Shown here: positions 26,401 to 36,565 of the stretch, one piece after another
Layout of the letters: each line of letters opens with the position of its first letter
Numbering within the stretch: the stretch's first letter is position 1
From: Gavia stellata
Lineage: Eukaryota > Chordata > Aves > Gaviiformes > Gaviidae
Length of the DNA stretch: 64,000 bases
Direction of reading: 5' to 3'
Assembly (NCBI RefSeq): GCF_030936135.1
Contig: NC_082619.1
Coordinates: 9,062,708 to 9,126,707, forward strand
Made by a program: the position numbers and the translations under genes
Notes under the pieces: generated by a model
Databases searched by the model: none
Seen by the model: only the letters and a program-made list of their open reading frames with translations
What the model was told of the DNA's origin: nothing

Positions 26401-29400
26401 CGGACCAGCGCGAGCTGCTCTCCCAGCGAAGTGATGAGGCTAAGGTCTAGGCAGAGGCATCCAGTCCAAGGAGCTGCAGATCACCACGACAAGGGATGGG
26501 GCAGCGTGCCCAAGGTCCCCCCTCCAGCTCATCCATCTGACGGCACAGCAGGAGCTGTTTAACCATCCGGCACAGGGAAGGGAATCCGCCTCCTCGCTCC
26601 AGGCTGGAGAGGAGGGCCAGGAAGAGCCTCCCCAAGAGCACACCCTGGACCCGAAAGTTGCAGCAAGGCAGACTCCACCAGACAAGCTGCTGGAGAACAG
26701 GACTCCAAGACAGGCTTGGTGCACGAGCTCGAAACAAGCCATCGTGCTGCCTTCAGACAACCATGCCCTGGGTGCTGTGGGGCACCCAGCATCATCCCTA
26801 CCCTCCACCCAAGTGTTCACCACCTTGATGAGCTTCCCAGCTCACCGGCTGCACCCCAAAGGCGCGCCGGGTTCTGGGCATGGGGCTACGGCGACTTCCA
26901 GCATGAGACGAGCAGCAGCAATTTTAGCTTTGTACTAAGCCCTAACCACCACCTTTAAAAGTCCGATTTAAATGCAGCCTCGGGCAGTTGAGCCACGTGG
27001 CAGCTGTTTGCTCTTCCTGCAGAGCAACAAGCAACTTTACATGTCCATGTGTTGCTGAACATCACCCGAAACAAGAAGCACGCATGAGCCTCGGCAGCTC
27101 TGATATGGGTGCAAGGGCTGAGAAGGCAACAGCTCAACTGAGCCACAACAGTTTGTCCCCCAGCACAGACCGCAGTGTCCTCCACGGCCACTCCAGCCAC
27201 AGCAAGCCAGGGAAGGGAGGCCCTTGCCAAGGACACTGATCACTGACCAAGCCAGCTAGATCGCTCCGTCTCCCACCGCACACACGGGGTTTCGCTGCAG
27301 TTATACAGAAGAGTTGCAAACAAACGAAGAGGGCGACGGACAGACAGCGAGCAAGACACAGCCCTCGTGCCCGGCCAGCCTCCACACTCACATTTTCCGG
27401 ATCTCCTTGCTGTTGTCTCCCAGGATCTGGAAGAGCCCGTCCAGGATTTCTGGCAGGTAATCCAAGAGGTTGATGTCGGGCACAGACTCTAAGACCAGGA
27501 TCTAGCTCAGGGGAGGAAGAAGAAAGAGGTGAGTTTCGGAGAAGCTAACTAACATCACCAGCACAAATCTGGCGCGATACTAAGGAATTCAGAGCCGAGC
27601 TGTGTGGGATGGGGGGAAGGACAAGAGGACAGTGTGGAGTTGCCCATCTTGGAAAGAAGCTGGGCTAGCACAGGAGGCAAGCGATCAGCCTGCAGCATTG
27701 CTCCATTTCCAATCACAGCTCTGTAAAACAGAGCAGGGATCAGGAATGACCGCCAAGACGCATGCAGGCAGACCTGGGATGGCAAACAGTACGGCTGAAA
27801 GAGAGAACACAGAGGCACGCATCTCTCCCCAGACCCTGGCCAGACACTGAGAGCTCCTGCCTTGCACAGAAAGGCGAAAGCAAGTAGAAATACCTTGCCT
27901 ACTGGAGAGCAACATCCCTCCATCACTGCTGGGCGATGGAAAGCAGTCTGGCACTGTCCCCAGGGAGACTGTAATCTCTAGACCACAGCGTATCTACTTA
28001 TACAAGCAACGCTTTGACCGTATTTTCTAACTTGGTGTTGCTGAACCAGGTTGGCAGACGTGCAATACGACGCCCCTGGGACTGCAACAGCGAGGTGAGA
28101 GGGAGCTGGTGTTTTAAAGAAGCAGGTAAAAAACTCAGCTGGCTTAAAAAACCTGCCCAAGTAAATTTGGGTGCCTGAGTTCCCACCTCACCGTGGACAT
28201 TTGCTGTTTGCCCAGATGTGGGATGCTGACAGATCACGGTATTTTGGAGTTTGGACGGGCAGGCACGCCTGGGGCCGTGTGTACCTACCCAGGATATGAT
28301 GAACCGGCGGGCATACTGGTTGTTGGAGTAAATCCTCTCGCGCAGCAGCGGGATGAAGCCTACCAAGTCAAACTGGTTGCTCTCTGTCACGATGTCCTGC
28401 AGAGCCCAAGCAGAGGGTGTCAGGAGGGATGGCCACCACCCCACACCCACACAGCCACCCCACCCGGCCTTTTCTAAGGCACATGGCAGGAAAAAGATGA
28501 CAAGCAGTTGATGCATGGGTCCGCGGGGTCAGGAGACCCGGGGAGATGGCATCACGCGGTTTGTTCAGGCAATGAGCCAGTAATCCCCCTCGGGCAGGGA
28601 CTAACGCTGGGCGGGACCCAGAGCGGGAGGCTCCTGCTGTGTGCCAGCCCAGCTGAGCAGGAGGAGGGTGGGAGCTTCTACGATTCATGCCTCAGTGGCG
28701 TGTGGCATACATGAGCAAGCACCTTTGATATAACTACGTGTGTCAGGGGTGGGAGGGTCCCCTGGCTTTCCTTTAAGCTCTTCCTACACGCTTGGTGGAT
28801 TTTGCCGCATGGCTAAGTCTCTCAAAGCAGCGCGGCGGAGCAGATCTCCCAGCAGGAAGGTTTGCAGCAGGCGATGCGGAGACTACGTTAACTGCTGTGC
28901 TAACGAGGAGGCGTGAGGGCAGGACCTGGCAGGGAGCCACTCACCTCTGAATAGCAGAAAAGGAACTGGGAGGTCTGTGAGAGCAGAAGCCCGTCGGGCA
29001 GGCAGAACATAAACGGGAACTGAGCCCCCCCACCCCGAAGCAGCAGCAGAGCAGCTCCACTCACATCGCTACTCGCTTAGGCAAGGGAGGAAAAGCAGAG
29101 GAACAGCCCTTCTGCTGCCTGGGATGGGGCTGCAACCCTACTCGGACTAAAACCTTGCTCCCCCAGACACCCGGCTCTCAAGAGCCGAACGCACACGTGG
29201 CACTGCGATAACCTACCAGCCCCTCGACCCAGCTGCCTGAGATCGCCACCAGACCCTCAATCTAAGAAGCTGTAGCCAGCGAGAGAAAGAGATGTTTTGA
29301 CAGTAGCCACAGGACTGATCCGGGATGGTTTGAGGAGCTCCAGCCTCGGGAACCCACACGTCCCCAGCCAGTACATGCTTGCAGCCTGCACCAAGGATAC

Positions 29401-32400
29401 TCAGCTGGAGAGGAAAAATACCTTGAGAAGCCGATCGAGGAGCTCAGAGCTGCTTTTGACCTTCGGGTCAGGATCAGCAGCCAGATGTGAATGACAGAAA
29501 CAAGAGCCATTGCAGCAGAGGGTCCCAGGTCTGCTGCCTGCTCTGCAGCGGAGCTCCCAGCAGGCTCACGGGACTGTTGCTCTCCTTTGGCATTATAGGA
29601 ACGGACACAGAGAAGCCCCTTTATCGCCAGCTCCTCGTTAGGCTCCAACAAATTCTCCTGAGAGACTTCCTAAGGGCGATATCAAGCGCCCATCTCCTCC
29701 CCCAGCTACGCAGGTTTTCATGGGCCAGCAGCCACGCTCTCAAGGGGCAGACAAATACAAGTTTCCATTGATAAGCTGCAAAGACAGGCATATGTAGGCA
29801 TGGTTTTGATGCTACAGTCCCCACAAAGCCATAGTACTGCAGAGCCACCTCACTTGCAGCAGTCCCGTCAGCCTCGTTTCCTAACGCCACTCAACAAGGA
29901 GCAGGAAAATACATCCTGGAGGTGAGGACAGAGAACGAGGTATGTTACAGTAAACTCCAGCACCCGCAACATCAGTGGCCACTGCGCTGTTGCAGGAATT
30001 GCTCATTTGGTCCTTCAGAGCTGCCTGGGTCAAAGCAAAGCAGTTTACTTGGAAGGAAGACCTTAGACAACTCGGTTTGTTTGACCCAGAGAAGACAAGG
30101 ACCAGGAAACAAGTCTTACTTCTCCAGTGTGGGAAATAAAAACACATGAGGGTTGAGAGGAAGCTTCTTACCTTGCTGAGGCCATCGAAGAGCACGTTGA
30201 AGTGCAGGAGGACAGAGCCCCTGGCCACCTTGACAATGTTATAGAAGGCCTCGCAAGCGTAGTATTGCAGCCGACTATCGGCGTCGTTGAAAAACGTCAG
30301 CACCGGCTCAATCAGCTCCTTCAGGTAGAGCCCAGAGTCCTGGCGGACAAGAGGAGACTGGTCAGTTGAGGACCGTGCCACGGGGAGAGGGAAGAGATGG
30401 CGCTGCCCTGGAACATACTGCAAAAATTCAGGCCTGCGATGGCTTAGTGCACCTACGCTAGACAGGATTTATTAATGAATTTTGCATTTTATTTTTGAAA
30501 TTATTGGATTTTATTATTCGGGTACGGTGACAGCCAGCTGAGCAAGCTGAGAAATTGTTTCAAGGGAGTCTCCACCAGCAACGGAAGCGATTACTGCAGC
30601 CGTACTCGGCTGGTTTTGATTCCCAGAGACGCGCAAGAAGTTTGGGCAGTTATTCAAGTGCACCTTTCAAAGCAAGAGGGGCTGTTTCCCACTGCACGAT
30701 GCTCATCTCTGCTGGAGACTGGCCCACAGGGAAATCCATCCCTGCCTCCCTCTGCCCTGCAGGCAGGAGACGAGGCAGATCCCCAGCGGTCACCAGCCCT
30801 CGCAGCAGTCAGCCAGGATTTATCCCACTCTACCAGCTGGTCTCTGCATAAACCCACCGAGGTTTCCAGGACCAGGGAGAACATCCCAGACAGCGACAGA
30901 CCGAGCCTACCTGCACCTTCAGTTAAGCGAAGAAGCCCTTGGTCTGTTGGGCTACTCGTTGTAACGTCAGGAGCTGGGCAGCACGGAGGAGTTGGTGATA
31001 CAGGCTTCATAAAAGACAGACAACCGGCAACCCCCAAAGCACCTTCCTGCCTTCTTGTCTCCAGAAACATCAACCCAACTGTGGTCCCAACTACCAGAGA
31101 GGAGCCGTTTCAGCCTGCTTATGGGCGAGGAGATACCACAGCTGGCGGAGTTAAGCTGGACACATCTGGTGGAGGAAATGACTGCAGGGCTCTGATTCCC
31201 AGGCAAGAGTTACACGCTTTACACGCTGAACTTTGTCCTCCTGCACCGTGGAAGAGCCACACCAGGCTGACCTTAACTCTGCCCACAAGCAAATATAGTC
31301 ATTAATGAGGCTGCTCCCCAGCACAAAAGATTTTTGCTTAAGGATTCACCGGCACAGCAGGAGTTTCAGACAAACCCAGAGGTGGAGGCAGGAGGTTGGC
31401 TTGTTTTGAAGTTAAAAACCACTACTTTGGGGAAATGTTTCCCAAGTGTCTAACAAAGGAGATGGTAAGAAAATCAACAACATGCAAACTAGCAGATTAA
31501 AGAGTTGAACTCCAAGTTTTATCAGTGCCCATCAAGGCTGCCTAAAACAAGTCCTCCACCCCCCAGAGCCAGCTGCACCAGCAGCTCCGGCAGCACAGAG
31601 TGCCTGTCCCCGCGCTGCGCAGGAGAAGGTGGGTTACGTGCCTGGGCCGAGGGCAGAGCAGAGCATTGCTCATCCCGGGGAGGAGGGTTTTGCAAAGAGA
31701 TTCTGCATTTTAACAAGAGGACGAAGACAGGAGTGCTGCTCAGAAGCTCCCAGCCACCAGTGTACAGGCAGTTAACGTAGAAGCTATCAGGCTTCAAAGC
31801 ATCTGCTCAGATCGATCATGACTCTCGTTAGAAGGGGAATAAATGAATTAAAATCTACCTTGTAGCTCTTCCAACAAGCACAGCCTGCTCTTCCCGAGCC
31901 CTCTGCTTTCTTTGACGTACACCTTGCTACGGACCAAAACTACTCCTTCCCTTGCAAGCGCTTTCAAAAACCAGCCCCATGGCTTGACTCAAAAGCCTGA
32001 CGGAGCCGTGAGCCTGCAGAGTCCGTGCTCGCCTCCATGGGGACCTGGATGCTCTGGCAGAGCCCTGGGGGCAACTTATTGAGCTTGTTTTTGTTAACAA
32101 GAGGGAAGTTCTAGAGAAAGACCTTAATTGGGACAGAAATCAGCTGACTTCCCATGCAAGGGACATAAACATAACACTTCCAGAACTGGACTGACCGACC
32201 CACGTGTTCAGCAAGTCAAACTTCGGCCAAGCTGCTAGCTCAAGCTAACGCAGCTTGACACCTTAAGCCACTTGCTTACTTTGCCTACGCCTCTGCCACC
32301 GTTTGGCCCGAACCTTAACCCCGCTTCCCAAAGGCCCTGCCCGCGCTGCCGGAGCCGGTTGAGCTGGGGGTGGGCGATAGAAGGGCTACACCTCTTCTCA

Positions 32401-35400
32401 GCTCCGTTAACACGAATTAGTACTCGACCTGCTGAGTCTAGTCCAGCTGCTGGAGACAGAGGATGGGCAGATGCCCTTAAACCACGCCGAGGGAGCTGCT
32501 GAGGAAGTTGCCCAAAGGACGTGGCTGGGTGCGATGGGGAAACACAAACACGACCCAGCCGTGTGCTGCAATGCAAGGAGGGAGCCGGGGAGCTGTGGGG
32601 CCACCAGCCTGAGTCTCGCCACCATGCTGACCCAGGAGAAGCTGCCGTTCCCCACCACAACCCGCACAAGCCAAAAAAACCCACCCGCACCTACCTTGCC
32701 TAAGGCAACGGAGCAAGCGGCCAGGCCAATGAGTCCCCCTTTCCGGCTGTGGGGGTGCTGGGAGAGCGCGAACTCCTGCGACAGGATCTGGATCACGTGT
32801 TTGATTTGAGACGTGTTGTTCTGGGCCACAAACTCTCGCACCAGCCTGAGGAGAGAAGAGGAAAGCACCCAGGGCACTGTAGGTTCTGCCTGATACAAAC
32901 GCTCGGGAGCTCAGCTCCCCGCAGCCGTCAGAAACGGGGATTTTCGGCCACGACAAACACCAGGGAAAGCGGTACCGAAACGGGGAACACTCGAGGAACC
33001 CACAAGTGAAACTAGAGCTCTCCCCTCCTCCCTGCTCACATCCAACAGCGGCTCACTGCCCTCCTGCTGCTCCCAGCCTGCAGCCTCCTCCACCATTCAT
33101 GAACTCCCCGCCCGGGATGGACTCTCAAGGGCCACCTCACCAGGGCTGTGTGCTTGCAGAAAAGAAGTCACCAGGTGTTCAGTCAAACACCCCCTGCAAG
33201 AAGGCATTTACGAGGATTCTTTACGCCTGACACAGCACAAGACAGCAGCAGAGAACCACTCAGAACACACCAGGGGCTTGGTATGAATTGTTGCCCGCCA
33301 GACCCACGCCCAGCGCCAAGATTTTGGACCTTTCCAGCCACCCACGCATCGCTTCAGCTGATATTCCGTATATCGTATGTACTCTTACACAACGTGAACC
33401 TTAACAAAAAGCAGACAAGGTTTCCGCGTGCAATACCCCCTCCTCCCCAGAAACCTGCAGCTCGTTACCCAGAGATATTTAACGTCTCAGCTGCGCTTAA
33501 ATGAAGAGACCTATAACCCTGCTCCAGTCTACACAACTGCCTCAAGGTCCCCGCTTGCCCGGCCAGCCCTTCAGCCCCTGCTCTCCCTGCGGCCGAGCCA
33601 CTGGCCAGCGGGGAGGCTCAGGCAGCTGTGCAGGCAGCTGTGCAGGCAGCTGTGCAGGCAGCTGTGCAGGCAGCAGCACACAGCTGGAGCATTGGTGGTT
33701 CAGTGGTAGAATTCTCGCCTGCCACGCGGGAGGCCCAGGTTCGATTCCCGGCCAATACAGCACCTTTTTTCCTTGACTTCTATCCATAACGCAGACTCCT
33801 CAACCTAAATAAGGATCTTAACCTTAATCTTCGATAAAGGCACAAAAGCTTCCACTATCTAACTCTGCACAGGTTTTTTTTTAAGCGCTCTACTGAATCT
33901 CACGCTGCCCTCCCTAGACGGGTGCGCCACCCGCCAGTCACCCACTTTATAATCCAGGAAAATCGTTACAGAAAATGTTTATGAACTTTTCCCCCCAAAA
34001 CACCAGCTCTGTTCTCACCCCACTCTGAGCAAAACAGCTGCCCCCTTTCTCCCTGGGGGCATCACGCAGCTGCCCCTCAGTGTCCCCACTCAGGAGACAA
34101 ATTCTCCAACAGCTACAGCCCAACCTACTCTCACCAACTGCTGATTTAGGGCAAAAGCTCCGATCTCCAGTCCCACCCCGGCAGCAGGCTCCAGCAGGAG
34201 GAACACACCGAGCTCGAGCAGCACGGACTGACGGGGTGACCCTTCTACCGCCTGGATTTAACGAACGGAGCTTTGTTTGAACAGGAATAACTTCACAGGC
34301 TTCCTTCAAGAGTTTAAAGGGCTCAAGATCTAAATAACGAGGCAAAAGGCACCCAACAGCAACGTGCAGCATCGGAGAGTCTGCAGGCAGCAAGAGCTGC
34401 TCCCGCGTTATCAGCCAGAGGACAAGGAGGTACCTGAGCTGAGAGGCAGCAAGTCCCTCCTCGCTCGATGCCGTAGACGTGGGAGAGACGGTGCTGGTGC
34501 TGTTCTGTGATGAGTTTAAGGTGATCTAAATCTGCACCTCTGCAAAAAGGGTCGGCCCTTGCCTTTCTCCCCCTTATGCCCTTCCCAAACTGGGTTTACC
34601 AGCTTGATCAGTTGAACTGGCTCATCCCAGAATCAGACTTTGGTTGGCGTAAGCCAAGCACGAAACCCTAATCCTGGGGCAAAATAGGTCGGAGCAGAGC
34701 TGCTTGGATAAGGAGCATCACCCCGCACAGCAGCAAAGGGGCAGTTACTGAAGCATCCCTGTGGCTACAGCTGGGAGGACAGGGCAGCACGTCCACCAGA
34801 ACCCACCTTTAAGAAACTGTTCCCGGGAAAAAAAGAGAAAATGAGCAAAAGATAAACATGTTGAACAGAAAAAGGGGCTGGATGCAGCGGCTTTGTACCT
34901 GAGCAAACACTCACGCCATCCCAAGAAGCATTTTTCTCTGCTGCCCAGGTACACCCTCCACGTTTGAGGCGCACAGTTCCCACCCCCCATCCCTCCCACG
35001 TCCCCCACTGAAACCTGAGCAGAGCAGCTCCATCCCCGCGTCACGGGCTGCTCCCCTCGCAGGTTCACCACAGCCGCAGGTTCACCACAGCTGCACCTCC
35101 TACCCGAAATCCACCCTCCAGCTCGGATCGTGGCTCCCAGCCCTGCACTGGGCTGTCCCCCGAGGAGATGCTTCGGATCTCCTCCGTGAGCAATCAGGCA
35201 GTGCCTGGGGAGGACACAGCCCTTCCCAGGCAAAGCTGTGGACCAGAGCAGCGCAGAGCCCCCAGACCAACGCAGCCAGAGCGAGAAGATGTGCAGAGAA
35301 CGCGTACGGGCAATGGTAGAGGAGGCACGGCCGTGCCAGCGGATGCCTGCAGACTGGGATGCTCTGAAAGGAAGGCCCAAGCTCTGCCAAAACAGCAGCG

Positions 35401-36525
35401 AAGTAAAGGCGACACCCAAAAGCCGGGGGCGACAGCAGGCGCGTCCCACCTCTGCAGACGGATTGAGCGCGGGACAAGCTCGGGCGAGACCTCGGGGAGA
35501 GGCGGGACAGCAGCACGAGGTGATGAACCCAGGCTGACGCAAGACGGGCGCCCCAGCGCCACCCTGCCGCGCCCGCTGCGGCTCCTGCCCGCTGCCTGGT
35601 GGGACCCTCGCGTCCCCCGGCCAGGGCTGGGCACAGAGGCGGCCACCTCCGCGAGCGTCGCAGGAGAGCGAGTACCGTGTTCCCGATGAGTTTCTGACTC
35701 CTTACGCTACTCGCGTGCTTATTTTGCGCAGCGCCGTGCGCTGGGGACCCACCGTCACACCGGGCTTTCTTCGAGGGGCTCACGGGCACGACTCCTGCCC
35801 TGGGACACGCGCCCCGAGCCGGGGGGTCCCCGCTTGCGCCCAGAAGCTGCCGGGCTCGGAGACAAACCTCAGCGACCGGCGGTACGGGGCTGGGAGGCGC
35901 CGAGCTCTGCGGGAGAGCCCCTCCCGCCCGGGCACCGCCCTGGGCACTGTCCCCCGACGGGGTCACCCTGTCACCGGAGCCCCTTCCCCGGGCCCGCAGC
36001 CCCCCAGGGCTGCAGCCCCCCGGGGTGACCCCTTCCCCCGGGTGCCCCCGGGGCAAACCCTTCCCCCGAACCCCCCAGTTCCCCCTCCCGCGCGCCCTCC
36101 GGCTCTCTGCGGGGTGCCCCCCTCCCCCGAAGCCCCCAGCTCCCACCGGGGAACCGGGCCGGTCCCCTCCCGCCCCAGACCCACGGCTGCACGGCGGGAC
36201 CCCCGCCCGCCCCCCAGCATCCCGTGCCGGCTCCCACCACCCCGGGGCCGCAGGCGGCCCCAAGACCCCCTCCAGCCCTCCCCGGGCCGCCGGGCCGGCC
36301 TCCACCCCGCCGGGCCCCGGGGCAGCCCGGAGCGGCACCGCCCCGCTCCCCTCCCGGTTCCCGGCAGCCCCCGCCGCTCACTTCTCCACCTCGAGGGCCG
36401 CCACCTTCCTCTGCTCGTAGCGCGTGGCGTTCAGCGCCCGCACCACGCCGGGCGACAGCGGCGCCACGTCCCGCCCGGCGATCACCGATCACGGCCCCGC
36501 CGGGCCCCGCACCCGCCGCCGCCAT
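11302..36525 (-). CDS. VAC14: VAC14, exons for the N-terminal and middle parts (incomplete)
   Basis: VAC14 is the HEAT-repeat scaffold that holds the lipid kinase PIKfyve and the phosphatase FIG4 and so controls PI(3,5)P2 on endosomes and lysosomes. Nine exons match vertebrate VAC14 in order: 36382-36525, 32695-32845, 30172-30339, 29422-29484, 28289-28396, 27392-27501, 22405-22542, 22037-22102, 11302-11452 (minus strand). They cover about residues 1-237 and 410-525 of the ~780-residue protein. Exons for roughly residues 237-410 are not found between 22543 and 27391. The C-terminal ~255 residues, including the FIG4/PIKfyve-binding and oligomerization region, are not found down to base 1, so the gene should continue past the left edge. 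Odd points: a 7-bp tandem duplication breaks the frame in exon 1, and the 29484 exon has AT instead of AG at its acceptor. The other exons have clean GT-AG borders and consistent phases. Confidence 0.93.
14461..14497 (+). repeat. 12-bp tandem repeat (GGGGGAAAAGCA) x3
   Basis: Three consecutive perfect units in VAC14 intron sequence. Confidence 0.85.
15895..15944 (+). repeat. Purine (G-rich) tract, GGGGGAA-type repeats
   Basis: Several runs of four to six G separated by A or AA, for example repeated GGGGGAAG. It can form G-quadruplex or triplex structures on the plus strand (template of VAC14). Confidence 0.85.
17420..17892 (+). mobile_element. CR1 LINE, 5'-truncated, plus orientation
   Basis: Encodes the ORF2 tail [18 protein letters not shown] then [18 protein letters not shown], followed by the UTR and the 3' end TTCTATGATTC at 17882-17892. 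The only CR1 here in plus orientation. Confidence 0.92.
18318..18898 (-). mobile_element. CR1 LINE, minus orientation
   Basis: Begins with the complement of the CR1 3' end (GAATCACAGAATCACTAAGG) and encodes the ORF2 tail [18 protein letters not shown] and [18 protein letters not shown] on the minus strand. Lies in a VAC14 intron. Confidence 0.92.
21368..21665 (-). mobile_element. CR1 LINE 3' fragment, minus orientation
   Basis: Same subfamily as the copies at 18.3 and 22.8 kb (TCACTAAGGTTGGAAAAGACC) but shorter. Minus-strand peptide [14 protein letters not shown] and [18 protein letters not shown]. Confidence 0.92.
22037..22102 (-). CDS. VAC14: VAC14 exon [13 protein letters not shown]
   Basis: 22 codons, [18 protein letters not shown] then ESDE. 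Both borders are phase 0 with acceptor GGTTTTAG and donor GTAAGT. The next exon is 10.6 kb away. Confidence 0.96.
22405..22542 (-). CDS. VAC14: VAC14 middle exon (HEAT region)
   Basis: Reads [18 protein letters not shown], then [18 protein letters not shown] and KTPRQ. This corresponds to about residues 410-455 of the family. Acceptor CTCCGAG, donor GTAGGT, phase 0 at both ends. Confidence 0.96.
22543..27391 (-). other. VAC14: VAC14 interval where about 170 residues of exons are expected
   Basis: Between the KEIRK exon and the [10 protein letters not shown] exon, vertebrate VAC14 has exons for about residues 237-410. Reading both the plus-strand complement and the open frames I found none of their conserved blocks. 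One CR1 lies at 22.8 kb. The rest is ordinary GC-rich intron sequence. Confidence 0.6.
22820..23315 (-). mobile_element. CR1 LINE 3' fragment, minus orientation
   Basis: Same subfamily as the 18.3- and 21.4-kb copies. Minus-strand peptide [18 protein letters not shown], then [16 protein letters not shown]. It sits in the interval where VAC14 exons are expected but absent. Confidence 0.92.
27392..27501 (-). CDS. VAC14: VAC14 exon 6
   Basis: Reads [18 protein letters not shown], then [18 protein letters not shown]. It ends with two bases of the Met codon at a GTGAGT donor. The exon expected next (starting with Cys-Glu-Val-Val in the family) was not found. Confidence 0.97.
28289..28396 (-). CDS. 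VAC14: VAC14 exon 5
   Basis: Reads [18 protein letters not shown], then [18 protein letters not shown]. 36 codons, phase 0. Acceptor CTCTGCAGG type (CTGCAG), donor GTAGGT. Confidence 0.97.
29422..29484 (-). CDS. VAC14: VAC14 exon 4, acceptor reads AT not AG
   Basis: Reads [18 protein letters not shown] then LLK, exactly 21 codons, matching the family exon in place and length. The donor is GTATTT. The two bases before the exon on the minus strand are AT (29485-29486) after a normal pyrimidine tract, so the AG is missing as assembled. The exon is a multiple of three, so skipping would remove 21 residues without a frameshift. Confidence 0.88.
30172..30339 (-). CDS. VAC14: VAC14 exon 3
   Basis: Reads [35 protein letters not shown] and [11 protein letters not shown]. 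Exactly 56 codons, phase 0 at both ends, donor GTAAGA. Confidence 0.97.
32695..32845 (-). CDS. VAC14: VAC14 exon 2
   Basis: Reads [18 protein letters not shown], then [18 protein letters not shown] and [10 protein letters not shown]. This is nearly identical to vertebrate VAC14 HEAT repeats. Acceptor CTCTCCTCAG, donor GTAGGT. The exon is intact. Confidence 0.97.
33619..33674. repeat. 12-bp tandem repeat (CAGGCAGCTGTG) x4.5
   Basis: Four perfect units (33619-33666) and a partial fifth end 14 bp before the tRNA-Gly gene. Each unit carries a CAGCTG palindrome. Confidence 0.9.
33689..33759 (+). tRNA. tRNA-Gly (anticodon GCC), with two stem mismatches
   Basis: 71-nt cloverleaf in VAC14 intron 1 on the opposite strand to VAC14. 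Anticodon GCC lies at 33721-33723. The A-box-like GGTTCAGTGG and the B box GGTTCGATTCC (33738-33748) are intact, and a T6 run at 33765-33770 gives a pol III terminator. Compared with the standard vertebrate tRNA-Gly-GCC, G is replaced by A at 33737 (T-stem pair) and 33757 (acceptor-stem pair 2-71), each creating an A-C mismatch. It could be a weakly active gene or an early pseudogene. Confidence 0.85.
33765..33770 (+). terminator. Pol III terminator T6 after tRNA-Gly
   Basis: Six T starting five bases after the tRNA discriminator base, the normal RNA polymerase III stop. Confidence 0.75.
35058..35091 (+). repeat. 17-bp tandem duplication
   Basis: CGCAGGTTCACCACAGC occurs twice in direct succession within VAC14 intron 1. 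Confidence 0.85.
36382..36525 (-). CDS. VAC14: VAC14 first coding exon, frame broken by 7-bp duplication
   Basis: An ATG at 36523-36525 opens [14 protein letters not shown]. The VAC14-like part ([14 protein letters not shown], then [12 protein letters not shown]) is in another frame. The switch falls at a perfect tandem copy of a 7-mer (plus strand CGATCAC, 36479-36485 and 36486-36492). With one copy the exon would be 137 nt and in frame. In the VAC14 frame a stop lies just upstream with no ATG after it. Donor GTGAGC at 36376-36381 splits the last Lys codon, completed by the first G of the next exon. Confidence 0.88.
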
Positions 36526-36532
36526 CGGCGGC

Positions 36533-36538
36533 CACGTG
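36533..36538. promoter_or_regulatory. E-box CACGTG (CLEAR-like), proximal
   Basis: CACGTGAC context eight bases upstream of the VAC14 ATG. GTCACGTG is the core of the CLEAR motif bound by TFEB/TFE3 and also of USF/MYC sites. Function is inferred from motif and gene context only. Confidence 0.45.
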
Positions 36539-36559
36539 ACCCCGCGCCGCCGGCCCGCC

Positions 36560-36565
36560 CACGTG
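36560..36565. promoter_or_regulatory. E-box CACGTG (CLEAR-like), distal
   Basis: Second CACGTGAC, 27 bp from the first, in the same orientation and inside the VAC14 CpG-rich upstream region. Confidence 0.45.

Larger units (their letters stand above)
27502..32694 (-). other. VAC14: VAC14 introns between exons 2 and 6
   Basis: Intron sequence between exons at 27392, 28289, 29422, 30172 and 32695. No repeats or RNA genes were recognised. Confidence 0.7.
32846..36381 (-). other. VAC14: VAC14 intron 1 with CpG island
   Basis: The 5' half (about 35500-36381) is very GC-rich, with long C runs on the plus strand, so G runs on the VAC14 RNA strand. The 3' half holds the tRNA-Gly gene and the 12-bp repeat. 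Long open frames on both strands here (up to about 400 codons) reflect high GC and few stop codons, not genes. Confidence 0.75.

Noticed and set aside
33542-33787. Minus-strand open frame across the tRNA and 12-bp repeat
   Set aside because: Its sequence is the repeat ([10 protein letters not shown]) plus the complement of the tRNA; it is not a protein gene.
35100-36338. Open frame of about 400 codons on the minus strand, and a 274-codon one on the plus strand at 35715-36539
   Set aside because: Both lie in very GC-rich CpG-island DNA where stops are rare. The peptides are low-complexity Pro/Gly/Arg/Ala, and the region is VAC14 exon 1 and intron 1.
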